Source: Candidatus Vicinibacter proximus
Lineage (GTDB): Bacteria > Bacteroidota > Bacteroidia > Chitinophagales > Saprospiraceae
Direction of reading: 5' to 3'
Assembly (NCBI GenBank): GCA_016713905.1
Contig: JADJOE010000002.1
Coordinates: 1 to 64,000, forward strand
Length of the DNA: 64,000 nucleotides
Shown here: one piece after another, positions 10,078-19,008 of the stretch
How positions within the stretch are numbered: the first letter of the stretch is position 1
Layout: each line of letters begins with the position of its first letter
The notes under the pieces: model-generated
Told to the model about the DNA's origin: nothing
The model's input: only the letters and a program-made list of their open reading frames with translations
The model's database searches: none
Made by a program: the position numbers and the translations under genes

Positions 10078-10470
10078 ATGCAATTTCCTGAAAATGTCCG
10101 CTACACCAAAGAACACGAATGGGTAAGAGTGGAAGGCGATATCTCTTATGTAGGAATCTCTGATTTCGCCCAATCCGAATTAGGTGACATCGTATATGTC
10201 GAAGTGGATACTGTAGGTGAAGAAGTTCCAAAGGATGAAATTTTTGGAACTGTAGAGGCTGTTAAAACTACCTCTGATCTTTTTATGCCGGTGAGTGGTA
10301 AAATATTGGAATTTAATCCGGACCTCGATGAAAAAGAAGGAAACGATCCTACTTTAATTAATTCCGATGCTTTTGGTAAGGGCTGGATTGTAAAAATTCA
10401 ATTGACCAATCCATCTGAATTGGATGAATTAATGGATGCCGCAGCCTATAAATCCTTGTTGGGCAAATAA
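10078..10470 (+). CDS. gcvH: Glycine cleavage system H protein
   Basis: A 130-residue lipoyl-carrier protein. The lipoylation site is Lys63 in TVEAVKTTSDLFMPVSG, and the N-terminal YTKEHEWV stretch is the family signature. It shuttles the aminomethyl group between the P, T and L proteins of glycine cleavage. Those partners are not in this window. The gene lies 12 nt after citrate synthase and 8 nt before a vanZ-like gene, so a small operon is likely. The ATG at 10078 gives exactly the family N-terminus (MQFPENVRYTKEHEW). Confidence 0.96.
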   Translation: MQFPENVRYTKEHEWVRVEGDISYVGISDFAQSELGDIVYVEVDTVGEEVPKDEIFGTVEAVKTTSDLFMPVSGKILEFNPDLDEKEGNDPTLINSDAFGKGWIVKIQLTNPSELDELMDAAAYKSLLGK

Positions 10471-10478
10471 ATATTGCC

Positions 10479-10892
10479 TTGCTTGCGCACTTTATAAAAA
10501 TCAGAAAATACGCATTAAAAATTGCCTGGTCATTTACAGTAGCCATTGTGTTGCTGTCTTTGGTTCCGGCCAACAGCTTACCCAAATTTAGTTTCAAAGA
10601 TTTTGTAGGTATTGATAAGTTGGGCCATTTGTTCTTTTATGGCAACGCCTGTTTTTTCTTTCTTCTCGGCAGGTCAAATGATTACCGTGGATGGAGTTTA
10701 TTATTTAGAACTTGTCTCCCTTTGATTTTACTTGGATTACTTATGGAACTATTCCAGGCAGCAACGTTGCTTGGAAGAAGTTTTGATTATTTCGATATGC
10801 TGGCCAATGTTATCGGGGTGCTTTTTGCTTTAATCCTTTTCAAATGGAATGTTTTCGATTTTCCATCAGCACAACAGGACTTGAACCAATGA
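10479..10892 (+). CDS. VanZ-like integral membrane protein
   Basis: A 137-residue polytopic protein with about four hydrophobic segments (roughly residues 16-30, 48-64, 76-92 and 106-122). The conserved VanZ-family pattern is present: LVPANSLP after the first helix, GIDKLGHLFFYGN at the second, and GLLMELFQ plus DYFDMLANVIG toward the end. The only start compatible with this frame close to gcvH is the TTG at 10479, 8 nt after the gcvH stop, which suggests translational coupling. VanZ-like proteins are widespread membrane proteins; a glycopeptide-resistance role is not implied, and no function can be assigned here. Confidence 0.8.
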   Translation: MLAHFIKIRKYALKIAWSFTVAIVLLSLVPANSLPKFSFKDFVGIDKLGHLFFYGNACFFFLLGRSNDYRGWSLLFRTCLPLILLGLLMELFQAATLLGRSFDYFDMLANVIGVLFALILFKWNVFDFPSAQQDLNQ

Positions 10893-10948
10893 TGATAAAA
10901 TCAGCTTTACAGGTAAGAAGCCCGGATAAATTTCGTTAAGTTCTTGTC

Positions 10949-11806
10949 ATGAACCGTTTTGAGCAAAAAAAATCGCCCCCAATCTCCAGACTCGAAATGG
11001 ATGACATTGTCTTTGCAGGACGCAACAAAAATTATGGTGCTTACCTGTTGAGAAGGCGCTATACCCACCATATGTCAAGGGCTATCATAATAGCCATTTT
11101 GTTGATTCTATTTTTTCTTTTTTGGCCTCAAATAGTTTCCTTCTGGGACTCTGAGGAGCCTTTGAAGGAATCGGATTTATTGATGAGGGAAGTTTCCATT
11201 GGAACACCAAATTTTGATATTCCTGAACCATCAGGAAGCAAAACTAAATCATCTGAAAAACCAAAGTCCATTCCACCAAAAACGCTTGTTAAAAAAGATA
11301 AAAACTTTAGTGCAAGCTCGACCCCTAAAGTGGTCAAAGAGGAAACTCCTCCGATAGAAGAAAGCAGTAAGGACACTGGATTGAATAGCGGAAAAGAAGA
11401 ATCTCCCGGACAAGCAGGAGAAGGTACCGGAACAGAGGAAGTATTTCGTTATGTGAGTCATATGCCTTTATTTCCGGGATGCGAACAACTGGATATCAGT
11501 TATGCAGAACGAAGAAAATGTGCAGAAAAAAGTTTGCGGGATTTCCTGAGAACCAATCTGCGTTATCCAAATCTTGCGGTACAAAATAAAACGGAGGGTA
11601 CAGTAATGGTTCAATTTATTGTGGAGAAAAACGGTACGGTCAGTAACATTAAAATACTTCAGGATATTGGTGATGGCTGCGGCCAGGAAGCAAGACGGGT
11701 GATCGAGCTCATGAATGGCATGAATCGCAAATGGACTCCCGGTCTTCAGGGTCAAACCGCAGTAAGGGTACAATACACCTTGCCAGTTGTCTTTACAGCC
11801 CGGTAG
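10949..11806 (+). CDS. Energy transducer TonB
   Basis: A 285-residue TonB-family protein. Residues 1-37 are cytoplasmic with the Bacteroidota TonB signature MDDIVFAGRNKNYGAYLLRR. One transmembrane helix lies near residues 46-66, then a Pro/Ser/Lys-rich periplasmic spacer. A TonB C-terminal domain covers about residues 185-285 (LRYPNLAVQNKTEGTVMVQF, then IELMNGMNRKWTPG). It transmits proton-motive force from ExbB/ExbD to outer-membrane receptors. No exbBD lies beside it; a second TonB with its own exbBD is at 49.6-52.6 kb and has a near-identical N-terminal motif, so this copy may use those motors. The C-terminal domain has an insertion rich in Cys (FPGCEQL, RRKCAEK, GDGCGQE). Confidence 0.92.
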   Translation: MNRFEQKKSPPISRLEMDDIVFAGRNKNYGAYLLRRRYTHHMSRAIIIAILLILFFLFWPQIVSFWDSEEPLKESDLLMREVSIGTPNFDIPEPSGSKTKSSEKPKSIPPKTLVKKDKNFSASSTPKVVKEETPPIEESSKDTGLNSGKEESPGQAGEGTGTEEVFRYVSHMPLFPGCEQLDISYAERRKCAEKSLRDFLRTNLRYPNLAVQNKTEGTVMVQFIVEKNGTVSNIKILQDIGDGCGQEARRVIELMNGMNRKWTPGLQGQTAVRVQYTLPVVFTAR

Positions 11807-11883
11807 GCTTGCGAAATCTTTGACATTTTACAGCCGAATTCTGTATTTATCTTTACACTTCAAATTTATTCCGCTCCAAAAAC

Positions 11884-11891
11884 TATTTTTG
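11884..11891 (+). promoter_or_regulatory. Putative -7 element before the TPR gene
   Basis: TATTTTTG matches TAnnTTTG and sits 21 nt before the ATG at 11913. No -33 TTG is visible at the expected distance. Confidence 0.35.
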
Positions 11892-11912
11892 TCATAAATC
11901 AGTTAATACACC

Positions 11913-13709
11913 ATGAGATTTTTATTTGGTTTGGTCGTTTTGCTGTTTCCTCTTTGGGTAAATGCCCAGGACCCCCGACTTGCCTTGCAATACTATAGCG
12001 ATGGAGAGTTTGAAAAGGCATCAGCTTTGTACCAATCCCTCTATCAAAAATTCCCGGAAAGTGAGTCCTATTTTACTAACCTCTTAAGTTGCATGGAGGC
12101 CCTCGGTAAAACAGAAGAATCAGAAGCCCTTGTCAAAAAGGAATTAGCCCGCAGACCAAAGGACTCCTACCTTTATATCGTATATGGAAAGATGTTAGCC
12201 AAACGTGGAGAAGCCGGTAAATCGGAAAAGCAATATAAGTATGCGCTCGACAACCTACCCGCAGATGTAATCAGCATCCACCGGGTTGCCAATGTTTTCA
12301 TCGAACAATCAGAATATGATCTGGCTATTGCCACCTACGAAAAGGGAGAAAAACTAATGAAAGGTCAGTTTCATTTTACCTACAATCTTGCAGACCTATA
12401 CCGTAGGAAAGGAGAGACTATGACCATGCTGAAATATTATGTAGATGGATTAGAAGATGGTAGTATTAACTCAATGAGCTTGCAGAATGTACTGGCTGCT
12501 TATCTGGAACCAGATAAGCATAAAGATCTACAGGCACTGCTTTATGAAAAACTGGAATCAAAGCCTGACTTCATCCCGGTGATAGAAATTCTCCAATGGA
12601 CTTTTATCCAGTCAAAAGATTTTCTCAATGCCCTACGTCAGGGAAAAGCCCTGGACAAAAGAACGGGTGAAAATGGTTCCAGAGTCATGTACATAGCGAA
12701 TATTGCTGCAAATGAAGGAGACTACAAGACCGCAATCGATGGTTATGACTATGTAAAAAACCTCGGTCAGTCGGGCGGATATTATCTGGAAGCTTACAGA
12801 CAATTGCTGATCAGTCGCCGTAAACAAATTGTAGAACAGAACAATTACACTGCCACAGATTTAAAAGCACTGGAATCGGATTACCAACAATTCAGCAATG
12901 AATACAACGGCAGCAGATTGGCAGCACCCATAATGATTGAATTTGCAGAATTAGAGGCAAGGTATTTAAATAATGTAGACAAAGCCATTGAAATCCTCCT
13001 TTCCATTGTTAAGAACCCCGTTATTGAGCCACATACCAAAGCAATGGCAAAGTTGGATCTTGCAGACTATTACCTGATACAGGGTGAAAGATGGGAATCT
13101 ACATTGCTTTATTCTCAGGTGGACAAAGATTTTCAGGAAGATCAGTTGGGGGAATTGGCACGATTCAAAAATGCCAGGCTTTCTTATTTTGCGGGAGATT
13201 TCAGTTGGGCTCAGGAACAATTTGACATCCTTAAGCAAGCCACTACGCGCTTAATCAGTAATGATGCCATCGATATGTCGGTGTTTATTCTGGACAATCT
13301 GAATCAGGATACCCTTGGTTTGGCATTATCTGATTATGCACAGACAGAGCTAAAGGTTTTTCAAAACAAATACGATGAAGCGATGGTAATGCTGGACAGT
13401 ATACTTTCTGAATATAAAGAAAATAGTTTACTGGATGATGTTCTTTATCTGCAGGCCAACATTCTGAACAAGCAGAAAAAAACAGACTTGGCCATTCAAA
13501 AATACAACCAGATCATAGAAAACCATAAAGAGGAAATCAGAGCAGACAATGCCATTTTTGAACTGGCAAAAATTTATGATTATCAATTGGCACAAAAAGA
13601 AAAGGCGATGTCACTTTATGAAAAATTGTTTCTGGATTACAGCGGCAGTGTACTTGCCATTGAAGCAAGACAACGGTTTCGCAAGCTGAGAGGCGATGCA
13701 GTTCAATAA
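11913..13709 (+). CDS. Exported tetratricopeptide-repeat protein
   Basis: A 598-residue protein with a cleavable signal peptide (about residues 1-18, ending VNAQ), followed almost entirely by TPR-type helix pairs. Clear units include the segments around YYSDGEFEKASALYQSLYQ, LYIVYGKMLAKRGEAGKSEK, HRVANVFIEQSEYDLAIATY and, near the C-terminus, LAIQKYNQIIENHKEE. It is probably a periplasmic or outer-membrane-facing scaffold. No catalytic domain is seen. It lies 50 nt before AMP nucleosidase on the same strand and 106 nt after tonB, so it may be independently transcribed. Its binding partner cannot be read from sequence. Confidence 0.85.
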   Translation: MRFLFGLVVLLFPLWVNAQDPRLALQYYSDGEFEKASALYQSLYQKFPESESYFTNLLSCMEALGKTEESEALVKKELARRPKDSYLYIVYGKMLAKRGEAGKSEKQYKYALDNLPADVISIHRVANVFIEQSEYDLAIATYEKGEKLMKGQFHFTYNLADLYRRKGETMTMLKYYVDGLEDGSINSMSLQNVLAAYLEPDKHKDLQALLYEKLESKPDFIPVIEILQWTFIQSKDFLNALRQGKALDKRTGENGSRVMYIANIAANEGDYKTAIDGYDYVKNLGQSGGYYLEAYRQLLISRRKQIVEQNNYTATDLKALESDYQQFSNEYNGSRLAAPIMIEFAELEARYLNNVDKAIEILLSIVKNPVIEPHTKAMAKLDLADYYLIQGERWESTLLYSQVDKDFQEDQLGELARFKNARLSYFAGDFSWAQEQFDILKQATTRLISNDAIDMSVFILDNLNQDTLGLALSDYAQTELKVFQNKYDEAMVMLDSILSEYKENSLLDDVLYLQANILNKQKKTDLAIQKYNQIIENHKEEIRADNAIFELAKIYDYQLAQKEKAMSLYEKLFLDYSGSVLAIEARQRFRKLRGDAVQ

Positions 13710-13759
13710 AATCATAGATAGAATTTACTAAAGTTCTATTCGGTCAGTATCTTTATCGA

Positions 13760-14533
13760 ATGAAGACCAAACAGGAGATTGTAGAAAACTGGTTACCCAG
13801 ATATACGGGTACCCAATTAAAAGATTTTGGGGAATACATCATTCTGGTCAATTTCAGTCATTATGTGGATCTGTTTTCCAAATGGCATAAGGTCAAGATA
13901 AATGGTAAAGACCGCCCAATGCAAAACGCCACAGCAAATAATATCACCATCATCAATTTTGGAATGGGTAGTCCTAACGCAGGAACTGTAGTGGATTTAC
14001 TTACCGCGATCATGCCCAAAGCAGTTCTATTCCTTGGTAAATGCGGAGGTTTGAAAATCAAAAAAAATAAAATCGGGGATCTGATTCTTCCTATTGCTGC
14101 AATAAGGGGAGAAGGAACATCAAACGACTATTTACCTCCTGAAGTTCCGGCATTGCCTGCATTTGCTTTACAAAAAGCCATATCCACAACGATTCGTGAA
14201 TACGAAAAAGACTATTGGACCGGAACCGTTTACACCACTAATAAAAGAGTATGGGAACACCGCAAAGATTTTAAAAAATATCTGGCGGAACTTCGCGCTC
14301 TGGCGATTGACATGGAAACCGCAACCATATTTATTGCATCATTTAAAAATAGAATTCCTGCAGGCGCACTTTTATTGGTCTCCGATATGCCTATGGTTCC
14401 GGAAGGCGTTAAAACGGAAGAGAGTGATAAAAAAGTTACGGAAGAATTTTTAGTTACACATCTTAAAATTGGGATTGATTCCTTGAAGAAACTCATCACC
14501 AATGCCCAGACCGTAAGACATCTTAAATTTTGA
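13760..14533 (+). CDS. amn: AMP nucleosidase
   Basis: A 257-residue protein of the nucleoside phosphorylase fold matching the short AMP nucleosidase of Bacteroidota (EC 3.2.2.4; AMP + H2O gives adenine + ribose 5-phosphate). Support comes from the phosphate/ribose region FLGKCGGLK, the central INFGMGSPNAGT, and the purine-site ALAIDMETATIF followed by LLLVSDMPM. It lacks the long N-terminal domain of the E. coli enzyme, as is usual for this phylum. It regulates the adenylate pool in the cytosol. The gene ends 49 nt before the convergent kup stop with no obvious hairpin between. Confidence 0.9.
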   Translation: MKTKQEIVENWLPRYTGTQLKDFGEYIILVNFSHYVDLFSKWHKVKINGKDRPMQNATANNITIINFGMGSPNAGTVVDLLTAIMPKAVLFLGKCGGLKIKKNKIGDLILPIAAIRGEGTSNDYLPPEVPALPAFALQKAISTTIREYEKDYWTGTVYTTNKRVWEHRKDFKKYLAELRALAIDMETATIFIASFKNRIPAGALLLVSDMPMVPEGVKTEESDKKVTEEFLVTHLKIGIDSLKKLITNAQTVRHLKF

Positions 14534-14582
14534 TTTTAATCTGCGACAGATGGTTTTAAACTGATTGGAATCCAATACAGAA

Positions 14583-16541
14583 TTAAAAAATTTTGCTGTT
14601 TTCTCTCTTCAATTTCATTTCCGCTTTAGGCCCTACCAATATTGGAACTACTTCTTCTTCTACATTGGAAACTTCCAAACCAAAATCTTCAAAGGCAGGT
14701 AAACTGAATCTTTTAATTAATCGATAAGATCTTACCACCCAACGTTCAAAAGCATTCAATTCAGTATCTGCTGAAACCCTGGTGTGCAATAATAAAAATT
14801 TAAAGTCTGAAGGCATCTGGTGTTTTCTAAGAGAAGGGTAAGGACTTATGGTGTCCACCTCACCTGCGGCTACCATCTGATCCACGATTTCATAAAACAT
14901 TGCATTCACACGATGAGGAACTTTAAATCCAAATTTTAAGTGAATAAAAAATATTTCTTTTGGAACAATAGTATCCACATGGTAAGATTTTTTATAGGGC
15001 TCATCTCCGATTTCAACATGTACAAACCAATAGACATCCGCACGCTTGGGGCGCTTGCGCAAAATAGAGTACATGATATTGGAATCAATGAGTCGCTTAT
15101 CTTCTGCAAGTGCCAGATAAACTAAATGACTGGCTTCCTTTGGAATGGTTTGATCGTGTTGAAGATCTTGCAGTATGGGTATGTAATTTTTGAATTCGAC
15201 AAACATGGTGTGCTTCTGTCGTATTTGCTGGGCTTTGTAAAGGACAAATACAAAAATGGCGATGAATACGGCAATGACCAGGGTAAACCATCCGCCATGA
15301 GCCAGCTTGTCCAGATTTGAAAGGAAAAATATAATTTCAATGGAAATAAATACCACCAAAATTAATATTCCAAGCCATGTCCTGTGAAACCTGATCTTGT
15401 AGTAGTAGGCCAGCAATAATGTAGTCATCAACATATTCAAAATTATGGCCATTCCGTATGCAGCTTCCATGTGTTCGGAGTTTTGAAAAATCAATTGCAC
15501 TGCTATACATCCAAACATTAGAAACCAATTGATACCAGGAATATAAATTTGCCCTTTAAGAGTTGAAGGAAAATTGACTTTCATTCGGAACCAAAGGTGC
15601 ATTTTCATTGCTTCATTCACCAGAGAGAAAACACCCGAAATCAATGCTTGCGAGGCAATCACTGTAGAAACAGCAGCAATTCCAATTCCAATTGGTAAAA
15701 ACCAATCCGGCATTAATTCATAGAAAATTTTAGTATCCGATTGTATGGCCTGACCATTCAAATTACCAATCAGCCAACCGGCTTGTCCAAAATAATTGAG
15801 TACCAGACAAAACATCACAAGAGTCCACGAAATCCTGATATTCGCTTTTCCACAATGTCCTAAGTCAGAATATAATGCCTCACCTCCGGTGGTACACAAA
15901 AATACAGCACCCAGCAACCAAAACCCCCCTGGATATTTCACCAGCAAATTGATGGCATAAGAAGGATTCAAAGCGGCCAGTACTTCAGGATGTTGAACTA
16001 CCTGATTGAGGCCTAAAATAGCGAGCATTCCAAACCAAATGAGCATTACAGGGCCAAACGTTTTTCCTACTACCTGGGTGCCTACTTGTTGGAAAACAAA
16101 TATTCCAACAATAATGGTAACTACGATGGGGACTGTTTTTATGTCCGGATAAAGAATAACCAAACCTTCAATGGCAGATGAAATCGATATAGGTGGCGTG
16201 ATAAATCCATCCGCAATCAATGTAGCACAACCAATGATGGCCGGGTAAATTACATAAGGGTTCTTGTACCTTCTAACCAATGCATACAAAGCAAATATTC
16301 CACCTTCTCCCTTATTATCCGCATTTAAAGCTAAATAGACATACTTAAGTGTAGTCAATAACAACAGTGTCCAAAACACACAAGAAACCCCTCCGAGCAC
16401 TAATTCTTCAGAAATAACCTTCCCCTTTGTTATGGCTTGCATAACATACAATGGTGAAGTTCCAATATCCCCAAACACTATTCCAAGGGTGATTAATAAA
16501 CCTGCAGCACTTAGTTTATGAGAATGAGCTGTGTTAGACAT
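14583..16541 (-). CDS. kup: Kup-family potassium uptake transporter
   Basis: A 652-residue low-affinity K+/H+ symporter of the KUP/HAK family. The N-terminal signature ITLGIVFGDIGTSPLYV is at residues 18-34. About 12 membrane helices follow to residue 440, with the conserved GGEALYSDLGH and ADGFITPPISI. A cytoplasmic C-terminal domain of about 190 residues completes it. It imports potassium across the inner membrane. The window also encodes the high-affinity Kdp system (21.8-32 kb), so both constitutive and inducible uptake are present within 10 kb. A good promoter lies just upstream (16570-16597). The length is normal for the family. Confidence 0.95.
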   Translation of the reverse strand: MSNTAHSHKLSAAGLLITLGIVFGDIGTSPLYVMQAITKGKVISEELVLGGVSCVFWTLLLLTTLKYVYLALNADNKGEGGIFALYALVRRYKNPYVIYPAIIGCATLIADGFITPPISISSAIEGLVILYPDIKTVPIVVTIIVGIFVFQQVGTQVVGKTFGPVMLIWFGMLAILGLNQVVQHPEVLAALNPSYAINLLVKYPGGFWLLGAVFLCTTGGEALYSDLGHCGKANIRISWTLVMFCLVLNYFGQAGWLIGNLNGQAIQSDTKIFYELMPDWFLPIGIGIAAVSTVIASQALISGVFSLVNEAMKMHLWFRMKVNFPSTLKGQIYIPGINWFLMFGCIAVQLIFQNSEHMEAAYGMAIILNMLMTTLLLAYYYKIRFHRTWLGILILVVFISIEIIFFLSNLDKLAHGGWFTLVIAVFIAIFVFVLYKAQQIRQKHTMFVEFKNYIPILQDLQHDQTIPKEASHLVYLALAEDKRLIDSNIMYSILRKRPKRADVYWFVHVEIGDEPYKKSYHVDTIVPKEIFFIHLKFGFKVPHRVNAMFYEIVDQMVAAGEVDTISPYPSLRKHQMPSDFKFLLLHTRVSADTELNAFERWVVRSYRLIKRFSLPAFEDFGLEVSNVEEEVVPILVGPKAEMKLKRENSKIF

Positions 16542-16569
16542 TATCCAGATTAAATGTTAAAAATCGGCT

Positions 16570-16597
16570 CAAATATAGCTGTACTCTTAAAATTCAA
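16570..16597 (-). promoter_or_regulatory. Putative kup promoter (TTG-N17-TATATTTG)
   Basis: On the minus strand TTG (16597-16595) is followed after 17 nt by TATATTTG (16577-16570), matching both Bacteroidota promoter elements. The leader to the kup ATG would be about 20-25 nt. Confidence 0.6.
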
Positions 16598-16683
16598 GTC
16601 CGATTACTTAAAATATCCAATAAAATCCATCCGGGATTTGAAATCTTTGATGAATTTCTGGAGCTTATTTCAATAAAATCAAA

Positions 16684-17604
16684 TTATTGAACCGGCTCTC
16701 GTAATTGATTCATTGGGTGGTAACGCAGGATCGTATCCCTCAAATAATGTATATCCAAATGCGTGTAAATCTCTGTGGTGGTAATGGATTCATGACCAAG
16801 CATCTCCTGCACCAGACGAAGACTTGCCCCACCTTCAACCAGATGTGTTGCAAACGAATGCCTGAAAGTATGGGGACTGACACTTTTATGTATCCCTGCT
16901 TTGGCAACATAGGCCTTCACCAAACTAAACACAGTAATTCTGGATAATTTTTTACCAAATTTGTTCAGAAAAATAAAATCCTCATGACCTTTTATGACCG
17001 GAAGAGTTCTTCTGAAACCTTCTTTATAAATAAACAATTGATGCAGCGCTTGCTCTCCTATCGGAACTAACCTCTCCTTGTTTCCCTTTCCAATAACTTT
17101 AAGAATTCCCAGATCTTCCATGAGGTCCGACCATTTAGCGTTAACTAATTCGCTTACCCTTAGCCCACAGGCATACAAGGTCTCTAAAATTGCCCTGTCT
17201 CTGTGCCCCTTGTCTTCGCTCAGATCAACTGCCTCGAAGACCCGATCAACGTCCTCAACACTTAGAAAGTCAGGTAAATATTTTGCCTGTCTGGGACCTT
17301 CGAGTAATTCTGTGGGATCATCGTTCAATAAATCTTCCACTAAAAGAAATTTATAAAAAGCCCTCACTCCGGATAATATCCGGGCCTGGGATCTGCTGTC
17401 CAACTGAACTTTATTTAACCAGCCAATAAATTGCAACAGATCTTGCAATTCTATTTTTAGCGGCCCTTTATGGTCTAATTCTTCGGCAGCAAACATAGAA
17501 AGTTTCGCCACATCCCTTGAATATGCATCCAGTGAATGGGCAGATAATGAACGCTCCAACTGAAGATAAGCTTTAAAACCTTTTATTGCACTGACCCAAT
17601 CCAT
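16684..17604 (-). CDS. xerD: Site-specific tyrosine recombinase XerD
   Basis: A 306-residue tyrosine recombinase. The N-terminal SAM-like core-binding domain (residues 1-90, LERSLSAHSLDAYSRDV) precedes the catalytic domain. All catalytic residues are visible: Arg in ACGLRVSEL, Lys in GKGNKERLVP, His-x-x-Arg in PHTFRHSFATHL, His in MLGHESITTTEIYTH and the Tyr nucleophile in the same motif. The length and single-copy chromosomal setting fit chromosome dimer resolution (XerD) better than an integrase, and no mobile genes adjoin it. XerC versus XerD cannot be fully separated by eye; the N-terminus favours XerD. Confidence 0.88.
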   Translation of the reverse strand: MDWVSAIKGFKAYLQLERSLSAHSLDAYSRDVAKLSMFAAEELDHKGPLKIELQDLLQFIGWLNKVQLDSRSQARILSGVRAFYKFLLVEDLLNDDPTELLEGPRQAKYLPDFLSVEDVDRVFEAVDLSEDKGHRDRAILETLYACGLRVSELVNAKWSDLMEDLGILKVIGKGNKERLVPIGEQALHQLFIYKEGFRRTLPVIKGHEDFIFLNKFGKKLSRITVFSLVKAYVAKAGIHKSVSPHTFRHSFATHLVEGGASLRLVQEMLGHESITTTEIYTHLDIHYLRDTILRYHPMNQLREPVQ

Positions 17605-17684
17605 GTAACAAAATTACATTCAAATTATAATATATTATAATTATTTATCATGTGTTAGTGCCACACACATCAATTTCCTTTCTG

Positions 17685-17692
17685 TACATTTG
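17685..17692 (+). promoter_or_regulatory. Putative kynU-kmo promoter, -7 element
   Basis: TACATTTG matches TAnnTTTG, 27 nt before the kynU ATG. A short inverted repeat (ATGTGT ... ACACAT, 17650-17670) lies just upstream, where the -33 element would be expected, and could be an operator; no clear -33 TTG is seen. Confidence 0.45.
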
Positions 17693-17719
17693 CAGTAATA
17701 ACTTAATCTATTCGCTCCT

Positions 17720-18973
17720 ATGCTTAACGATTATCAGCAACTTGACCAGCAGGACCCACTAAGCGGCTACCGAAAAGAATTCAGTTTTCCTTCTGATGAA
17801 AATGGAATTCCTTACCACTATTTCTGTGGCAATTCTCTCGGTTTACAACCAAACAATGCCAGAAATTATGTGAATCGAGAATTGGATGACTGGGCAAAGC
17901 ATGGCGTTCACGGACATGAAATGGCACAATTTCCCTGGGTGAGGTATCATGAATTTCTGACCGAACCTATGGCAGAAATAGTTGGGGCAAAATCTTCAGA
18001 AGTGGTGGTTATGAACACACTTTCTGTAAACCTTCATCTGATGATGGTATCCTTCTATGTTCCTACTCCAAAACGTCATAAAATTCTTATTGAATACAGC
18101 GCGTTTCCTTCAGACCGTTATGCCGTGGATTCACAGATCAAATTCCATGGTTATGACCCGGAGGAAAGTCTGATCATTCTGACACCTGATGAGGGCGAGG
18201 TCTACATTTCCAAAGAAAAAATTGAGCAAACCATCAAAATGCATGGTGAAGAGATTGCGCTCATTCTGATTGGTTCCGTAAACTATTATACAGGACAAGC
18301 CTACCCCATAAAGTTTATTACGGAATTGGGACATTCGCATGGTTGCAAAGTAGGTTTTGATCTGGCGCATGGTGCCGGAAACCTGTTGTTAAATTTACAT
18401 GAAGACGGACCTGATTTTGCTGTCTGGTGCAGTTATAAATATCTGAACTCAGGCCCCGGAGGTCTTTCCGGATGTTTTGTACATGAAAGACATGCAGAAT
18501 CTTTTGAACTCCCTCGCTTTGCCGGCTGGTGGGGACATGACAAAACCAATCGCTTTAAAATGTCTCCTGTCCTAAAGTTGATGAGCGGCGCAGAAGGTTG
18601 GCAACTCAGTAACCCTCCAATATTACCCATGGCCAGTCTCATGGCATCGCTGGAAATTTTCCAAAGGGCCGGTATGAATTCGCTTCGCCATAAATCAATA
18701 AGGCTACACAATTATCTTCGCCAAATAATTGAATCCATAGACCATCCATCTATACGCATTCTTACCCCAGCATCAGAAGATGAAAGAGGTTGTCAGCTAT
18801 CCATTCAGATTAAAGATGGCGATAAGCGCATTTACAAACAATTATCGGAGAAACATATCATTGCAGATTGGCGGGAACCGGATGTCATCCGAGTTGCACC
18901 GGTGCCTTTGTATAATTCCTATGAAGATGCCTGGAATTTGTATCAATCCTTAAAAAATATTCTGGTTAAATAG
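17720..18973 (+). CDS. kynU: Kynureninase
   Basis: A 417-residue PLP enzyme (EC 3.7.1.3) that cleaves 3-hydroxykynurenine to 3-hydroxyanthranilate and alanine. The PLP-binding Lys240 lies in CSYKYLNSGPGG. The PLP Asp precedes it in VGFDLAHGAGN, and the family regions YFCGNSLGLQP and FAGWWGHD are intact. It is followed after 35 nt by kmo, so the two consecutive steps of the kynurenine pathway are encoded together. This suggests de novo NAD synthesis from tryptophan, as in other Bacteroidota. The tryptophan dioxygenase, 3-hydroxyanthranilate dioxygenase and quinolinate phosphoribosyltransferase genes are not in this window. Confidence 0.96.
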   Translation: MLNDYQQLDQQDPLSGYRKEFSFPSDENGIPYHYFCGNSLGLQPNNARNYVNRELDDWAKHGVHGHEMAQFPWVRYHEFLTEPMAEIVGAKSSEVVVMNTLSVNLHLMMVSFYVPTPKRHKILIEYSAFPSDRYAVDSQIKFHGYDPEESLIILTPDEGEVYISKEKIEQTIKMHGEEIALILIGSVNYYTGQAYPIKFITELGHSHGCKVGFDLAHGAGNLLLNLHEDGPDFAVWCSYKYLNSGPGGLSGCFVHERHAESFELPRFAGWWGHDKTNRFKMSPVLKLMSGAEGWQLSNPPILPMASLMASLEIFQRAGMNSLRHKSIRLHNYLRQIIESIDHPSIRILTPASEDERGCQLSIQIKDGDKRIYKQLSEKHIIADWREPDVIRVAPVPLYNSYEDAWNLYQSLKNILVK

Positions 18974-19008
18974 TTATTTAAGTTCATATTTGGCAAAAGT
19001 GTATATCC

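Noticed and set aside
10479..10892. Glycopeptide resistance gene vanZ
   Set aside because: VanZ-like membrane proteins are common housekeeping genes in this phylum, and no van genes adjoin it.
16684..17604. Integrase of a mobile element
   Set aside because: All features fit chromosomal XerD; no attachment repeats, transposases or phage genes flank it.
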